From assembly GCA_003556225.1 (NCBI GenBank), contig PWRN01000043.1:1-48195 (forward strand): a stretch of DNA of 48,195 nucleotides, written 5' to 3'. Numbering within the stretch: position 1 is the stretch's first letter; each line of letters starts with the position of its first letter. The position numbers were made by a program, and so were the translations under genes. The notes beneath the pieces were generated by a model. That model saw nothing but the letters and a program-made list of their open reading frames with translations. It made no database searches and was not told the origin of the DNA. The stretch comes from Syntrophomonadaceae bacterium (GTDB lineage Bacteria > Bacillota > Dethiobacteria > DTU022 > UBA8154). Shown piece by piece: positions 32,807-41,921 of this stretch.

Positions 32807-34048
32807 GTGAAGAGTAGTGAAGAGGGACGGAAAATCTCGTTGCAGCGGGCTGAAGAATTAAAGGCCAGTATTGCCGATTACCTGGAATTTCGCCAGGAGA
32901 TCCCCACGGGGTTCACGGAATGGGAAACCATCCAGGAACGGCAGGAAGCCATCAAAGCCCACTTCGGGGCTTCCGAAGAAGCATGGAAGGATTGGGGCTG
33001 GCAGCTGGATCACCGTATCCACGATGCCGAGACCCTGGGCAAATTCCTAAACTTAACGGTCCGGGAAAAAGAAGAAATCAGCCTCACGGGCAGCAAGTAT
33101 CGCTGGGCCGTTGTGCCCTACTACTTGAGCCTGATTGACCCGGATAACCCCCAGGATCCGGTGCGCCTGCAGTGCATCCCCACCCGCCGGGAGTATGACG
33201 ACCAGTGCGGTGTGATGGATCCCATGGCCGAGGAATTCACGTCTCCCGCACCGGCCATTACGCGGAGATACCCGGACCGCCTGATTATCAATATTACCAA
33301 CCAGTGCGCCATGTACTGCCGTCACTGCCAGCGCCGCAGAAACATTGGTGAAACAGACCACCAGACGCCCCAGGAGGAAATTGAAGCGGCCCTGCAGTAT
33401 ATCGCGGAAAACGAAGAAATTCGCGATGTGCTCCTCACGGGCGGTGATGCCTTCATGCTCACCGATGACATGCTGGACTGGATCTTAACCGAACTGGACA
33501 AGATTCCCCACGTGGAGATCAAGCGCCTGGGCAGCCGGACGCCGGTTACCTTACCCTACCGGGTTACCGATAATCTCTGCCGGGTTTTGGGCAAGCACCT
33601 GCCCCTCTACGTGAATACCCATTTCAACACGCCCCAGGAGGTGTCCCCGGCTTCAAGAGACGCCTGCTTCGCCCTGGCCAGGGCGGGGGTGGCCCTGGGC
33701 AACCAGGCGGTGCTCCTCAAGGGGGTCAACAACCACCCCCTGGTGATGCGCAAGTTGAATCACGAACTGTTAAAGATCATGGTCCGTCCCTATTATATTT
33801 TCCACGCCAAGGGCGTCCAGGGCACCAGCCATTTACGCACCCGCGTGGAAGAGGGAATCGAGATCATGGAAAAATTGCGGGGCTATACCTCGGGGCTGGC
33901 CATTCCCACCTATATCGTAAACGCGCCCCAGGGATACGGAAAGACACCCATGCTGCCGGAATATTTATTATCCATGGGCACAGAAAAGATGGTTATTCGC
34001 ACCTGGGAAAGAAGGGTGCTGGACTATGAAAATGACGAGGAAATCTAG
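32807..34048 (+). CDS. eam: Glutamate 2,3-aminomutase
   Basis: A 413-residue radical-SAM, PLP-dependent aminomutase. The 4Fe-4S motif is C167xxxC171xxC174 (CAMYCRHC) and the PLP lysine is K379 in APQGYGK. The KAM family splits at two positions: lysine 2,3-aminomutase has Asp residues (D293 and D330 in the C. subterminale enzyme) that bind the substrate side-chain amine, whereas the glutamate enzyme has Lys and Asn. Here they are K335 (FHAKGVQG) and N372 (IVNAPQG), so the substrate is predicted to be L-glutamate and the product L-beta-glutamate, a compatible solute. The protein is monocistronic with its own promoter and terminator. Confidence 0.87.
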   Translation: MKSSEEGRKISLQRAEELKASIADYLEFRQEIPTGFTEWETIQERQEAIKAHFGASEEAWKDWGWQLDHRIHDAETLGKFLNLTVREKEEISLTGSKYRWAVVPYYLSLIDPDNPQDPVRLQCIPTRREYDDQCGVMDPMAEEFTSPAPAITRRYPDRLIINITNQCAMYCRHCQRRRNIGETDHQTPQEEIEAALQYIAENEEIRDVLLTGGDAFMLTDDMLDWILTELDKIPHVEIKRLGSRTPVTLPYRVTDNLCRVLGKHLPLYVNTHFNTPQEVSPASRDACFALARAGVALGNQAVLLKGVNNHPLVMRKLNHELLKIMVRPYYIFHAKGVQGTSHLRTRVEEGIEIMEKLRGYTSGLAIPTYIVNAPQGYGKTPMLPEYLLSMGTEKMVIRTWERRVLDYENDEEI

Positions 34049-34079
34049 AACCACCTGCAGCAAGGTAAACGCACTGAAG

Positions 34080-34110
34080 CCATGAGTTTACTGACTCATG
34101 GTTTCTGCTT
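34080..34110 (+). terminator. Intrinsic terminator after eam
   Basis: CCATGAGT-TTACTG-ACTCATGG is a perfect 8-bp stem, extended by GAA/TTC across one mismatch, followed by TTTCTGCTT. The in-frame ATG within it is unlikely to be the dprA start. Confidence 0.65.
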
Positions 34111-34171
34111 GTCTCGAGGAATCCCGGTTAGAGGGCTGCAGGGAACCTGGCATGTGGGCGAGGTGCAGATC

Positions 34172-35317
34172 ATGCAGAAGAGAGATGAACGGGCAAAATA
34201 TATCCATGCCTGGAACCAGGTGAGCGAAATCGGCCCCCGGCGGCTGCAAAAGCTGCTGGATATCTTTGGCTGCCCCCGGAGGGCCTGGGAAGCGCCGGAG
34301 CAAGAACTCCGGCGCGTGGAGGGTTTCAGCAAGAATCTCGCGGAAAAGGTGCACCGGCAGAAACAGGCCCAGGAACCGGCGAAGCTCTGGGAGGAGATTC
34401 GCGCCAGCGGTGTTTCCCTGCTGCTCTCCAGCGATGCCCAGTATCCCCCTGACTTAAAGCAGATCTACGATCCGCCCGCCATTTTATACGGCCTGGGCAA
34501 CCTGGCGCTGCTGCGCACACCCATGGTGGCGGTGGTCGGAAGCCGTCGGCATACCCATTACGGGAAGCAGGTCGCCCGCAGGCTGGCGGCGGAACTGGTT
34601 TCCCGGGGCATCACGGTGACCAGTGGGATGGCCCGGGGGATCGATACGCATGCCCATGAAGGAGCCCTGGAGCAGGGAGGAAAGACCATCGCGGTCCTGG
34701 GATGCGGGCTGGATATCTGTTACCCTCCGGAAAACAGGGCGTTGAAGCAACGCATCCAGGAACAGGGGCTTGTGATCAGCGAATTTCCCCCGGGGACAAA
34801 GCCGGCTCCCTTGAACTTCCCCCGGCGCAACCGCATCATTAGCGGCCTGTCCGCGGGCACCGTGGTGGTGGAGGCCGGTGTCAAAAGCGGCGCCCTCATT
34901 ACAGCGGAATTTTCCCTGGAACAGGGGCGAGAGGTTTTCGCCGTTCCCGGGTCTGTCGAGAGCCCGTACAGCAGCGGCTGCCACAAGCTCTTGAAGGAAG
35001 GAGCCAAGCTGGTGGAATCAGCCGCCGACATCCTGGAAGAGCTGGCGCTTTTTGGCCCGGGGCATCACGGGCCAAACGGGGCGGGGGCAGCGTTTCCCGG
35101 CGGCCCGTCCTCCCGGGAAACGCTGCCCCTGGAGGCCGGCGAAGCAGAACTGCTGGAGATCCTGCACTACGAACCGGTTTCGCTGGAAGAACTGGCGGGG
35201 ATGAGCCAGGTGCCCCTGCCGGGCTTAAACTATCTCCTGCTGGAAATGGAAATGAAAGGCCTGATCAAACAGCTGCCTGGAAAATACTTTGTACGGAATA
35301 CCCCCGGAGGTGTTTAG
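34172..35317 (+). CDS. dprA: DNA-processing protein DprA
   Basis: A 381-residue protein that loads RecA on incoming single-stranded DNA during transformation. N-terminal helix-hairpin-helix-like segment (VSEIGPRRLQKLLDIFG), then a Rossmann core with VVGSRRHTHYG, SGMARGIDTHAHEGAL, TIAVLGCGLDICYPPEN, and FPRRNRIISGLSAGTVVVEA, and a C-terminal winged-helix-like domain from about residue 320. ATG 34172 has AGGTG 6 bases upstream; an earlier ATG at 34082 lies in the eam terminator. It abuts topA, whose ATG directly follows its stop. Confidence 0.94.
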   Translation: MQKRDERAKYIHAWNQVSEIGPRRLQKLLDIFGCPRRAWEAPEQELRRVEGFSKNLAEKVHRQKQAQEPAKLWEEIRASGVSLLLSSDAQYPPDLKQIYDPPAILYGLGNLALLRTPMVAVVGSRRHTHYGKQVARRLAAELVSRGITVTSGMARGIDTHAHEGALEQGGKTIAVLGCGLDICYPPENRALKQRIQEQGLVISEFPPGTKPAPLNFPRRNRIISGLSAGTVVVEAGVKSGALITAEFSLEQGREVFAVPGSVESPYSSGCHKLLKEGAKLVESAADILEELALFGPGHHGPNGAGAAFPGGPSSRETLPLEAGEAELLEILHYEPVSLEELAGMSQVPLPGLNYLLLEMEMKGLIKQLPGKYFVRNTPGGV

Positions 35318-37435
35318 ATGAAGCTGGTTATCGTTGAATCCCCGGCCAAGGCAAGAACCATCAGCCGCCTGCTCGGCAGGAATTACCAGGTAAAGGCTTC
35401 CATGGGACACCTGGTAGACCTGCCCAAGAGCCGGCTGGGCATTGACCTGGAAAATAATTTTCAACCCCGCTATATCACCATCCGCGGGAAAGGAAAAATC
35501 CTGCAGGAGCTCAAAGAAGCCGGGAAAAAAGCGGATTACGTCTACCTGGCTACCGATCCGGATCGAGAAGGGGAAGCCATCAGCTGGCACCTCAGCGAGA
35601 CCCTGGGACTGCAAAAAGACAAGCCCTGCCGGGTTGTCTTTCATGAAATCACGAAGGATGCGGTGAAAAAGGCCTTTTCCCGTCCCCGGCTGCTGGATCC
35701 CCACCGCTTTGAGGCCCAGCAGGCCAGGCGTATCCTGGATCGCATCGTCGGGTATTCCATCAGCCCCCTGCTCTGGAAAAAAGTTCGCAAGGGCTTGAGT
35801 GCCGGACGTGTACAGTCCGTCGCCCTGAAACTGATCTGTTCGCGGGAACGGGAAATCCAGGCCTTTGAACCGCAGGAATACTGGACCCTGGAAGCGGCCC
35901 TGCGGGAATTAAAGGACCACCAGAACTTTTCTGCAAAATTCTACGGGAAAGCGGGAGAGAAGCTCGATCTTTCTTCCGAGGAGGACGTACAGACCATCCT
36001 GGCCGGGCTGGAAGAGGCAGAGTACCGTGTCAAAAGTGTGCAGGTCAGCGAGCGGAAGCGCCACCCCTCGCCGCCCTTTACCACGAGCACCCTGCAGCAG
36101 GAAGCCTCCCGCAAGCTGGGTTTCACCACGAAAAAGACCATGACGGTGGCACAGCAGCTTTATGAAGGCATTGAAATGGGCAAAAAAGGGGAGTCCAGCG
36201 GGCTGATCACTTATATGCGCACGGACGCGACGAAAGTCTCGCCCCAGGCCCAGGAGGAAGCCCGGCAGTTCATCGCGGAGAAGCACGGAAAATCGTACAT
36301 TCCGGAAAAACCCCGGCACTTTGCCACGCAGAAACGGGCCCAGGAGGCCCACGAGGCCATTCGCCCCACGGCGGTTTCCCGCGAACCCAATCTGCTCAAG
36401 CCCTACCTGACCCGGGACCAGTACAGGGTCTACAAGCTGATCTGGGATCGCTTCCTGGCCAGCCAAATGGCGTCTGCCCTGCTGGAACAGGTCCGGGTGG
36501 AAATCACCGCCGCCGACTACCTCTTTAAGGCGAGCGGCTCCACGATTAAATTCCCGGGCTTCATGGCCTTGTATATCGAGGGGGAAGACGAGGAACAGGA
36601 AAATGAACATGAACTGCCCCCGCTGCAGGAAGGAGAGCGCCTGGAACTCCGCTTTTTGAGCCCTGCACAGCACTTTACCCAGCCGCCCCCGCGGTACACG
36701 GAAGCGTCCCTGGTCAAGACCATGGAACGCCAGGGCATCGGGCGCCCCAGCACCTACTCGCCCACCATTGAAACCATCCTGGGCCGTGGTTATGTGCTCA
36801 AGGAAAAAAAGGCCTTGAAACCGACGGAATTGGGTTTTATCGTTTCGGACCAGCTGGAAGATTATTTCCCGGAAATTATCGATGTGGATTTTACGGCCCG
36901 GCTGGAAGATCAGCTGGACAAAGTGGAAGTAGGGGAGTTGTCCTGGCTCCACGTGCTCCGGGAGTTTTATGAGCCTTTCCAGGCCCGGCTAAAAAACGCC
37001 GAAGAAACCATGCAAAAAATCGCCATTGAAGATGAAGAAACCGGGGAAGTGTGCCCTCGCTGCGGGAAGAACCTGGTCAAAAAACACGGGCGCTACGGGC
37101 CCTTCTATGCCTGCCCCGGATTTCCAGATTGCCGTTATACCATGCAGCCCCGGGCAGAAACGGGGGTGGCCTGTCCCCAGTGCACTGGGGAAGAGGGGAG
37201 CATCGTGGAGCGACGCAGTAAAAAGGGGCGCATATTTTTCGGCTGCAGCCGCTACCCGGAATGCAAATTTGTGCTCTGGGACAGGCCCGTGGAGACCGGC
37301 TGTCCACAGTGCGGCTATCTCATGGTCGAAAAGAACAGGAAAGGCGCGGGGACGGTCATCCGCTGTGCGGATAAAGGCTGCGGCTACCAGGAGAAAAAGT
37401 CCCCTGTGAAAGCCTCCAGCAAAAGGAAATCCTGA
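35318..37435 (+). CDS. topA: DNA topoisomerase I
   Basis: A 705-residue type IA topoisomerase that relaxes negative supercoils. TOPRIM domain at the N-terminus (MKLVIVESPAKARTI and YLATDPDREGEAI), catalytic Tyr near residue 299 in SGLITYMRTDATKVS, and GIGRPSTYSPTIETI. Three C-terminal zinc-ribbon modules of the four-Cys type follow (CPRCG..CPGFPDC, CPQC..CSRYPEC, CPQCG..CADKGC). Length and domain order are as in other Firmicutes, and trmFO follows. Confidence 0.97.
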   Translation: MKLVIVESPAKARTISRLLGRNYQVKASMGHLVDLPKSRLGIDLENNFQPRYITIRGKGKILQELKEAGKKADYVYLATDPDREGEAISWHLSETLGLQKDKPCRVVFHEITKDAVKKAFSRPRLLDPHRFEAQQARRILDRIVGYSISPLLWKKVRKGLSAGRVQSVALKLICSREREIQAFEPQEYWTLEAALRELKDHQNFSAKFYGKAGEKLDLSSEEDVQTILAGLEEAEYRVKSVQVSERKRHPSPPFTTSTLQQEASRKLGFTTKKTMTVAQQLYEGIEMGKKGESSGLITYMRTDATKVSPQAQEEARQFIAEKHGKSYIPEKPRHFATQKRAQEAHEAIRPTAVSREPNLLKPYLTRDQYRVYKLIWDRFLASQMASALLEQVRVEITAADYLFKASGSTIKFPGFMALYIEGEDEEQENEHELPPLQEGERLELRFLSPAQHFTQPPPRYTEASLVKTMERQGIGRPSTYSPTIETILGRGYVLKEKKALKPTELGFIVSDQLEDYFPEIIDVDFTARLEDQLDKVEVGELSWLHVLREFYEPFQARLKNAEETMQKIAIEDEETGEVCPRCGKNLVKKHGRYGPFYACPGFPDCRYTMQPRAETGVACPQCTGEEGSIVERRSKKGRIFFGCSRYPECKFVLWDRPVETGCPQCGYLMVEKNRKGAGTVIRCADKGCGYQEKKSPVKASSKRKS

Positions 37436-37466
37436 GCAGCGGACGGAGAAGCAGGGGGAATAGAAG

Positions 37467-38792
37467 ATGATTTCTGAAAAAGTCCTTGTTGTGGGTGCCG
37501 GCCTCGCCGGCGCTGAAGCCGCCTGGCAGCTGGCCCAGCGGGGCGTGCCGGTTCATCTTTACGAAATGCGTCCCCATAAAATGACACCGGCCCACCAGAC
37601 CGGTGATTTTGCAGAGCTGGTTTGCAGCAATTCCCTGCGAGCCATCTCTCTCCAAAATGCCGTGGGGCTGCTCAAGGAAGAAATGGGGTACTTCAACTCC
37701 TTGATTATGCAGGCCGCCTACGCGGCGAGGCTGCCCGCGGGAGGAGCATTGGCCGTGGACCGGGAAGACTTTGCCCGGCGGATCACCCATCTCCTGGGCG
37801 CGCATCCTCAGATCACCGTGATCCACGAAGAACTCACGGAAATGCCGGGGCACAGGCCGCTGATTATCGCCACGGGGCCCCTGACCTCGCCCGCCCTGGC
37901 AGCCCAGCTGGAAGCCTTTACCGGGCGAGGGAAGCTCTATTTCTATGATGCCGTGGCCCCCATCGTTACCCTGGAGTCCGTCGACCTGGAGAAGGCCTTT
38001 TTTGCCTCCCGCTACGACAAAGGCGGAGATGATTACCTGAACTGTCCCATGAATGCCCAGGAATACGAGCGATTCTGGAACGAGCTGGTCCGGGGGGAGG
38101 TCAACCTGCCCCGGGCTTTCGAGAAAGAGATCTTCTTTGAGGGCTGTATGCCCGTGGAAGTCTTGGCTACCAGGGGGAAAGACACTTTGTGCTACGGCCC
38201 CTTGAAACCCGTGGGTTTGGCGGGACCCACCGGCCACGAAAAATACCACGCGGTGGTGCAGCTCCGGAAGGATAACAAGGAAGGCACACTTTACAACATG
38301 GTGGGCTTTCAAACGCGTCTCAAGTGGTCCGAGCAAAAGCGCATTTTTCGACTCATCCCCGGCCTGGAGCAGGCGGAATTCCTGCGCTACGGGGTGATGC
38401 ATCGCAACACGTTTATCAACGCACCCCTGCTGTTGGACCCCACCCTTGAAATGAAGGACCATCCCGGCCTGTTTTTCGCGGGCCAGATGACCGGGGTGGA
38501 AGGATACGTCGAATCCGCGGCCACGGGGTTGATCGCGGGATTGAACGCCCTCTGTGCCCTGCGGGGCACACCGCGGCTGATCTTCCCCCGGGAAACCGCC
38601 ATGGGCTCTCTCACCCACTACATCACCACGGCGGATCCCGACAGCTTTCAACCCATGAATGTAAATTTTGGCCTCTTCGCCCCTTTGACCGAGAAAGTCC
38701 CCAAAAAAATGCGAAAAGAACGGATGGCTGAGCGCAGCCTGGAGTCAATGTCGCAATTTCGAAAAAATTTCCAGCACTTGCTTGCAGAATAA
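37467..38792 (+). CDS. trmFO: Methylenetetrahydrofolate-tRNA-(uracil-5)-methyltransferase
   Basis: A 441-residue flavoprotein that forms T54 in tRNAs using methylene-THF and NAD(P)H. The N-terminal FAD-binding motif is VVGAGLAGAEAAWQLA; the conserved EMRPHKMTPAHQTGDFAELV and CSNSLRA (with the active-site Cys region) follow, and ITTADPDSFQPMNVNFGLF lies near the C-terminus. It is the Gram-positive replacement for TrmA. Order topA-trmFO-xerC is standard in Firmicutes. Confidence 0.97.
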   Translation: MISEKVLVVGAGLAGAEAAWQLAQRGVPVHLYEMRPHKMTPAHQTGDFAELVCSNSLRAISLQNAVGLLKEEMGYFNSLIMQAAYAARLPAGGALAVDREDFARRITHLLGAHPQITVIHEELTEMPGHRPLIIATGPLTSPALAAQLEAFTGRGKLYFYDAVAPIVTLESVDLEKAFFASRYDKGGDDYLNCPMNAQEYERFWNELVRGEVNLPRAFEKEIFFEGCMPVEVLATRGKDTLCYGPLKPVGLAGPTGHEKYHAVVQLRKDNKEGTLYNMVGFQTRLKWSEQKRIFRLIPGLEQAEFLRYGVMHRNTFINAPLLLDPTLEMKDHPGLFFAGQMTGVEGYVESAATGLIAGLNALCALRGTPRLIFPRETAMGSLTHYITTADPDSFQPMNVNFGLFAPLTEKVPKKMRKERMAERSLESMSQFRKNFQHLLAE

Positions 38793-38810
38793 TGAGGGTT
38801 ATGCTAATAT
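38782..38810 (+). promoter_or_regulatory. Candidate promoter for xerC
   Basis: TTGCAG (38782-38787) and TAATAT (38805-38810) with a 17-base spacer and an extended TG before the -10. It overlaps the trmFO 3' end. Confidence 0.4.
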
Positions 38811-38828
38811 TGAAAAAGGAAAAAAACT

Positions 38829-39719
38829 ATGGATAATTTGCTTGATCATTTTAAGCAGTTCCTGAAAATCGAAAAAAATGCATCACCCTTGACCATCCGT
38901 CATTACGAAAGAGATATTCAACAATTCTGGCGTTTTATTGATGAAAGCGCGATCGAGATCCAGCAGATTAACCACGTGCACCTGCGGCAATTTTTAGGTC
39001 TCTTGAAAGAACAGGCATATGCACGAACATCTGTGGCCAGAAAGCTTTCTGCTGTTCGGGTTTTTTTACGCTACTTGAAGCGGGAGCATGTTCTCCAGAA
39101 CAACACCTGGGAAGTGATTACGACCCCGAAGAAAGAGAAGAAGCTTCCCAAGTTTCTCTACGTGGATGAAGTGCTGGACCTGCTGGATGCGCCGGCGAAG
39201 GGTTCGCCCCTGGGTTACCGTGACCGGGCCATCCTGGAGCTCTTTTACGCTACGGGCATGCGTGTGCAGGAAATGGCCGATCTGCACCTGCGTTCCATGA
39301 ACTGGGAAGAAGCTTCCCTGCGGGTTAAGGGTAAAGGATCCAAGGAGCGGATTGTCCCCGTGGGGCGCTATGCCCTGCAGGCCTTGGCCCGGTACCTGGA
39401 AAAAGCAAGACCCCTTTTGGTGGCAAAAAGCGAAGAAGAAACCGGCGCGCTGTTTTTAAACAGGCAGGGGGGTCCCCTGTCCGACCGGAGCATGCGCAGG
39501 TTGGTGCGGAAGTACGGACAGAAAGCCGCGGCAAGCCAGTCCGTTAGCCCCCATGTTTTGCGGCATAGTTTTGCCAGCCATTTACTGAATGCCGGGGCAG
39601 ACTTGCGCACCGTCCAGGAACTGCTGGGGCACGTGAGCATTTCCACGACGCAGATCTACACCCATATCACCCGGGAAGAGCTGAAGCGGACATACCAAAA
39701 AACCCATCCCCGGGCTTAA
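38829..39719 (+). CDS. xerC: Tyrosine recombinase XerC (CodV-like)
   Basis: A 296-residue tyrosine recombinase that resolves chromosome dimers at dif with a second Xer protein. Catalytic residues are R145 (TGMRVQE), K169 (VKGKGSK), H242 and R245 (SPHVLRHSF), H268 (LLGHVSISTTQ) and nucleophile Y277 (QIYTH). The N-terminal SAM-like DNA-binding domain spans about 1-90. It lies upstream of hslVU-codY, the place of codV in Bacillus, which supports a housekeeping rather than a phage origin. The promoter-proximal AAGGA lies 8 bases before ATG. Confidence 0.95.
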   Translation: MDNLLDHFKQFLKIEKNASPLTIRHYERDIQQFWRFIDESAIEIQQINHVHLRQFLGLLKEQAYARTSVARKLSAVRVFLRYLKREHVLQNNTWEVITTPKKEKKLPKFLYVDEVLDLLDAPAKGSPLGYRDRAILELFYATGMRVQEMADLHLRSMNWEEASLRVKGKGSKERIVPVGRYALQALARYLEKARPLLVAKSEEETGALFLNRQGGPLSDRSMRRLVRKYGQKAAASQSVSPHVLRHSFASHLLNAGADLRTVQELLGHVSISTTQIYTHITREELKRTYQKTHPRA

Positions 39720-39726
39720 TTATAAA

Positions 39727-39755
39727 TTGAATTATCGAAAGCTTTTCTATATTTT
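39727..39755 (+). promoter_or_regulatory. Candidate promoter for hslV-hslU-codY
   Basis: TTGAAT (39727-39732) and TATTTT (39750-39755) separated by 17 bases in an AT-rich patch that stands out from the surrounding GC-rich sequence. It would drive hslV, hslU and codY independently of xerC. Confidence 0.45.
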
Positions 39756-39762
39756 GGAAATT
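39748..39762 (+). promoter_or_regulatory. CodY-box-like sequence over the hslV promoter
   Basis: TATATTTTGGAAATT matches 11 of 15 positions of the CodY consensus AATTTTCWGAAAATT. It overlaps the -10 of the candidate promoter, where binding would repress. CodY itself is encoded at the end of this transcript, so autoregulation is an inference. Confidence 0.35.
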
Positions 39763-39789
39763 AAATGAGCGAAAAGGGAGAATTGTTTC

Positions 39790-40320
39790 TTGTTCCAATC
39801 CACCACCATTGTCGCAGTGAGCAAAGATGACCGGGTGGCCATCGCCGGCGACGGTCAGGTTACGCTCTCGGGCAACTATATCATGAAGCACCAGGCCAGC
39901 AAAGTCAGGCGCTTGTTTCATGAGCAGGTTATCGTCGGGTTTGCGGGTTCCGTGGCCGACGCCTTCACGCTTTTTGATAAATTTGAAAACCAGTTGGAGA
40001 ACTACCGGGGTAACCTGCGCCGTGCCGCGGTTGAGCTGGCCAAGGAATGGCGCACGGATCGCTACTTGAGAAGGTTGGAAGCGCTGTTGATCGCGGCATC
40101 CTCGGACGGTGTCCTGGTCATTTCGGGCACCGGCGAGGTGATTGAACCCGATGATGGCATCGCTGCCATCGGATCGGGTGGCCCCCTGGCGCTGGCTGCC
40201 GCCCGGGCACTGGCGAGAAAAACCGACCTGGCCGCTGCGGCGATTGCCCGGGAAGCCCTGCTGGTTGCCGCGGAGATCTGTGTCTATACAAACGAAGTCG
40301 TGCGGGTTGAAGAACTATAA
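39790..40320 (+). CDS. hslV: ATP-dependent protease peptidase subunit HslV (ClpQ)
   Basis: A 176-residue proteasome-like peptidase. After removal of the first residues in [13 protein letters not shown], an N-terminal Thr (T5) would be the nucleophile, as usual for Hsl[35 protein letters not shown] and [15 protein letters not shown] are family motifs. The TTG start has AAAAGGGAG 9 bases upstream. Bacillus ClpQ uses an N-terminal Ser and has a different leader; this protein looks like the Thr type. hslU follows. Confidence 0.95.
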   Translation: MFQSTTIVAVSKDDRVAIAGDGQVTLSGNYIMKHQASKVRRLFHEQVIVGFAGSVADAFTLFDKFENQLENYRGNLRRAAVELAKEWRTDRYLRRLEALLIAASSDGVLVISGTGEVIEPDDGIAAIGSGGPLALAAARALARKTDLAAAAIAREALLVAAEICVYTNEVVRVEEL

Positions 40321-40413
40321 CCGGTTGAGGGTCCACCGGTTTTCAGAATCCAGCGGGTATACCGGGGGTATGTCATGCCCCGGCAGGTTGAGGGAGGTGC
40401 ATCCTGAACAACG

Positions 40414-41844
40414 ATGCAGCAGCATAAAGGGGAACTAACGCCCAAAGAAATTGTGGCAGAACTGGACAAGTACGTGATCGGGCAATTTGAAGCAAAAAAA
40501 AGCGTCGCCATTGCCCTGCGCAACCGCTACCGCAGAAAATTGCTGGAACCAACCATTAAAGATGAAGTTATCCCCAAAAATATCATCATGATTGGTCCTA
40601 CAGGCGTGGGAAAGACGGAAATTGCCCGAAGGTTGGCCCGCCTGGTGAGCGCCCCGTTTGTGAAAGTGGAAGCGACGAAATTTACCGAAGTGGGTTACGT
40701 GGGGCGGGATGTCGATTCCATCGTGAGAGACCTGGTGGAGGTCTCCGTGCGCATCGTCAAAACGGAAAAGATGCAGGAACTGGAACCCAGGGCCGCGGCC
40801 CTGGCCGAAGAACGTCTTTTAGAACTGCTTTCCCCTCTCCCCGGGAAAACCCAGGCAGCTGCGAATCCCCTGGACTTTTTATTCCAGGCCTCCCGGGGTT
40901 TGGGTGCATCGGCGCCGGCGGCAGAAGAGGACCGCGCCTACGAGGAAGAACTGAAACAGGCCCGGAACGACCGGCAAATTATGAAGCAGAAACTGCTTCG
41001 GGGCGAACTTGAAGACCGCCTCGTGGAAGTGGAGGTAGAGGACCGCCCTCCACCGGTGATGGACATGTTTGCCGGCATGGGCATGGAAGAGATGGGCATG
41101 AACATGCAGGATCTCTTCGGCAGCATGATTCCGAAGAAGAAAAAGAAAAAAAAGCTGCCCGTGAAGCAGGCCCGCCGCATCCTGCAGCAAGAGGAAGCTG
41201 AAAAGCTCCTGGATATGGATGAGATCACCAGCGAAGCCGTGGAAAGAGCGGAACAGTCCGGGATCGTTTTCCTGGATGAAATTGATAAAGTAGCCGGCAA
41301 GAACGCTGCGCAGTCGGGGCCCGACGTTTCCCGGGAAGGCGTGCAGCGGGATATCCTGCCTATCGTGGAAGGATCGACCGTCATGACCAAGCACGGGCCC
41401 GTGAAAACCGATTACGTCTTATTTATTGCGGCGGGGGCGTTTCATTTTACCAAGCCCTCGGATCTCATCCCTGAACTGCAGGGGCGCTTTCCCATCCGCG
41501 TCGAACTGCAAAGCCTGGAAAAGCAAGATTTCATCAACATTCTGATAGAGCCGGAAAATGCCTTAACAAAACAATATACTGCCCTGTTAATGACGGAGGG
41601 GGTGAACGTGGAGTTTGCCGAAGATGGAATAGAGGAGATCGCTGCTGTAGCCTGCACTTTGAACGATGAAATGGAAAACATTGGAGCACGCCGCCTGCAC
41701 ACCATCATGGAAAAACTGTTTGAAGATCTTTCCTATGAAGCTGCGGAAATACAGGGCCAATCCTTTTGTATTGACAGGGAGTATGTGAAGAATAAATTAA
41801 GAGATATTGTTAAAAACAAAGACTTAAGCAAGTACATTCTGTAG
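40414..41844 (+). CDS. hslU: ATP-dependent protease ATPase subunit HslU (ClpY)
   Basis: A 476-residue AAA+ unfoldase that feeds substrates to HslV. Walker [13 protein letters not shown], pore-loop region [15 protein letters not shown], an insertion (I) domain from about residue 110 to 240 rich in Met and Lys, Walker [11 protein letters not shown], and [12 protein letters not shown] as sensor region. The C-terminus ends DLSKYIL, typical of the tail that inserts into HslV. ATG 40414 is the first codon possible after an in-frame TGA; GGGAGGTG lies 14 bases upstream. Confidence 0.97.
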   Translation: MQQHKGELTPKEIVAELDKYVIGQFEAKKSVAIALRNRYRRKLLEPTIKDEVIPKNIIMIGPTGVGKTEIARRLARLVSAPFVKVEATKFTEVGYVGRDVDSIVRDLVEVSVRIVKTEKMQELEPRAAALAEERLLELLSPLPGKTQAAANPLDFLFQASRGLGASAPAAEEDRAYEEELKQARNDRQIMKQKLLRGELEDRLVEVEVEDRPPPVMDMFAGMGMEEMGMNMQDLFGSMIPKKKKKKKLPVKQARRILQQEEAEKLLDMDEITSEAVERAEQSGIVFLDEIDKVAGKNAAQSGPDVSREGVQRDILPIVEGSTVMTKHGPVKTDYVLFIAAGAFHFTKPSDLIPELQGRFPIRVELQSLEKQDFINILIEPENALTKQYTALLMTEGVNVEFAEDGIEEIAAVACTLNDEMENIGARRLHTIMEKLFEDLSYEAAEIQGQSFCIDREYVKNKLRDIVKNKDLSKYIL

Positions 41845-41921
41845 GGCAGGCCGGATCAGGATAGAGGATTTCCCTGGTGGGTAATCGTTGAAGTTTTCAA
41901 TAACTGAAAGAGGTGATTAAG

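Noticed and set aside
34082-34172. Upstream ATG (34082) as the dprA start
   Set aside because: It lies inside the 8-bp stem of the eam terminator, and the extra 30 residues do not resemble DprA; ATG 34172 has a ribosome-binding site.
37356-38651. Long open frame (over 400 codons) on the minus strand opposite trmFO
   Set aside because: It is a shadow of trmFO, with no recognisable family motifs and no plausible ribosome-binding site; similar antisense frames lie opposite topA (35909-36952), smc, and other GC-rich genes.
41892-41906. CodY-like sequence just upstream of codY
   Set aside because: Only 10 of 15 positions match and there is no promoter at this place; the site before hslV is better.
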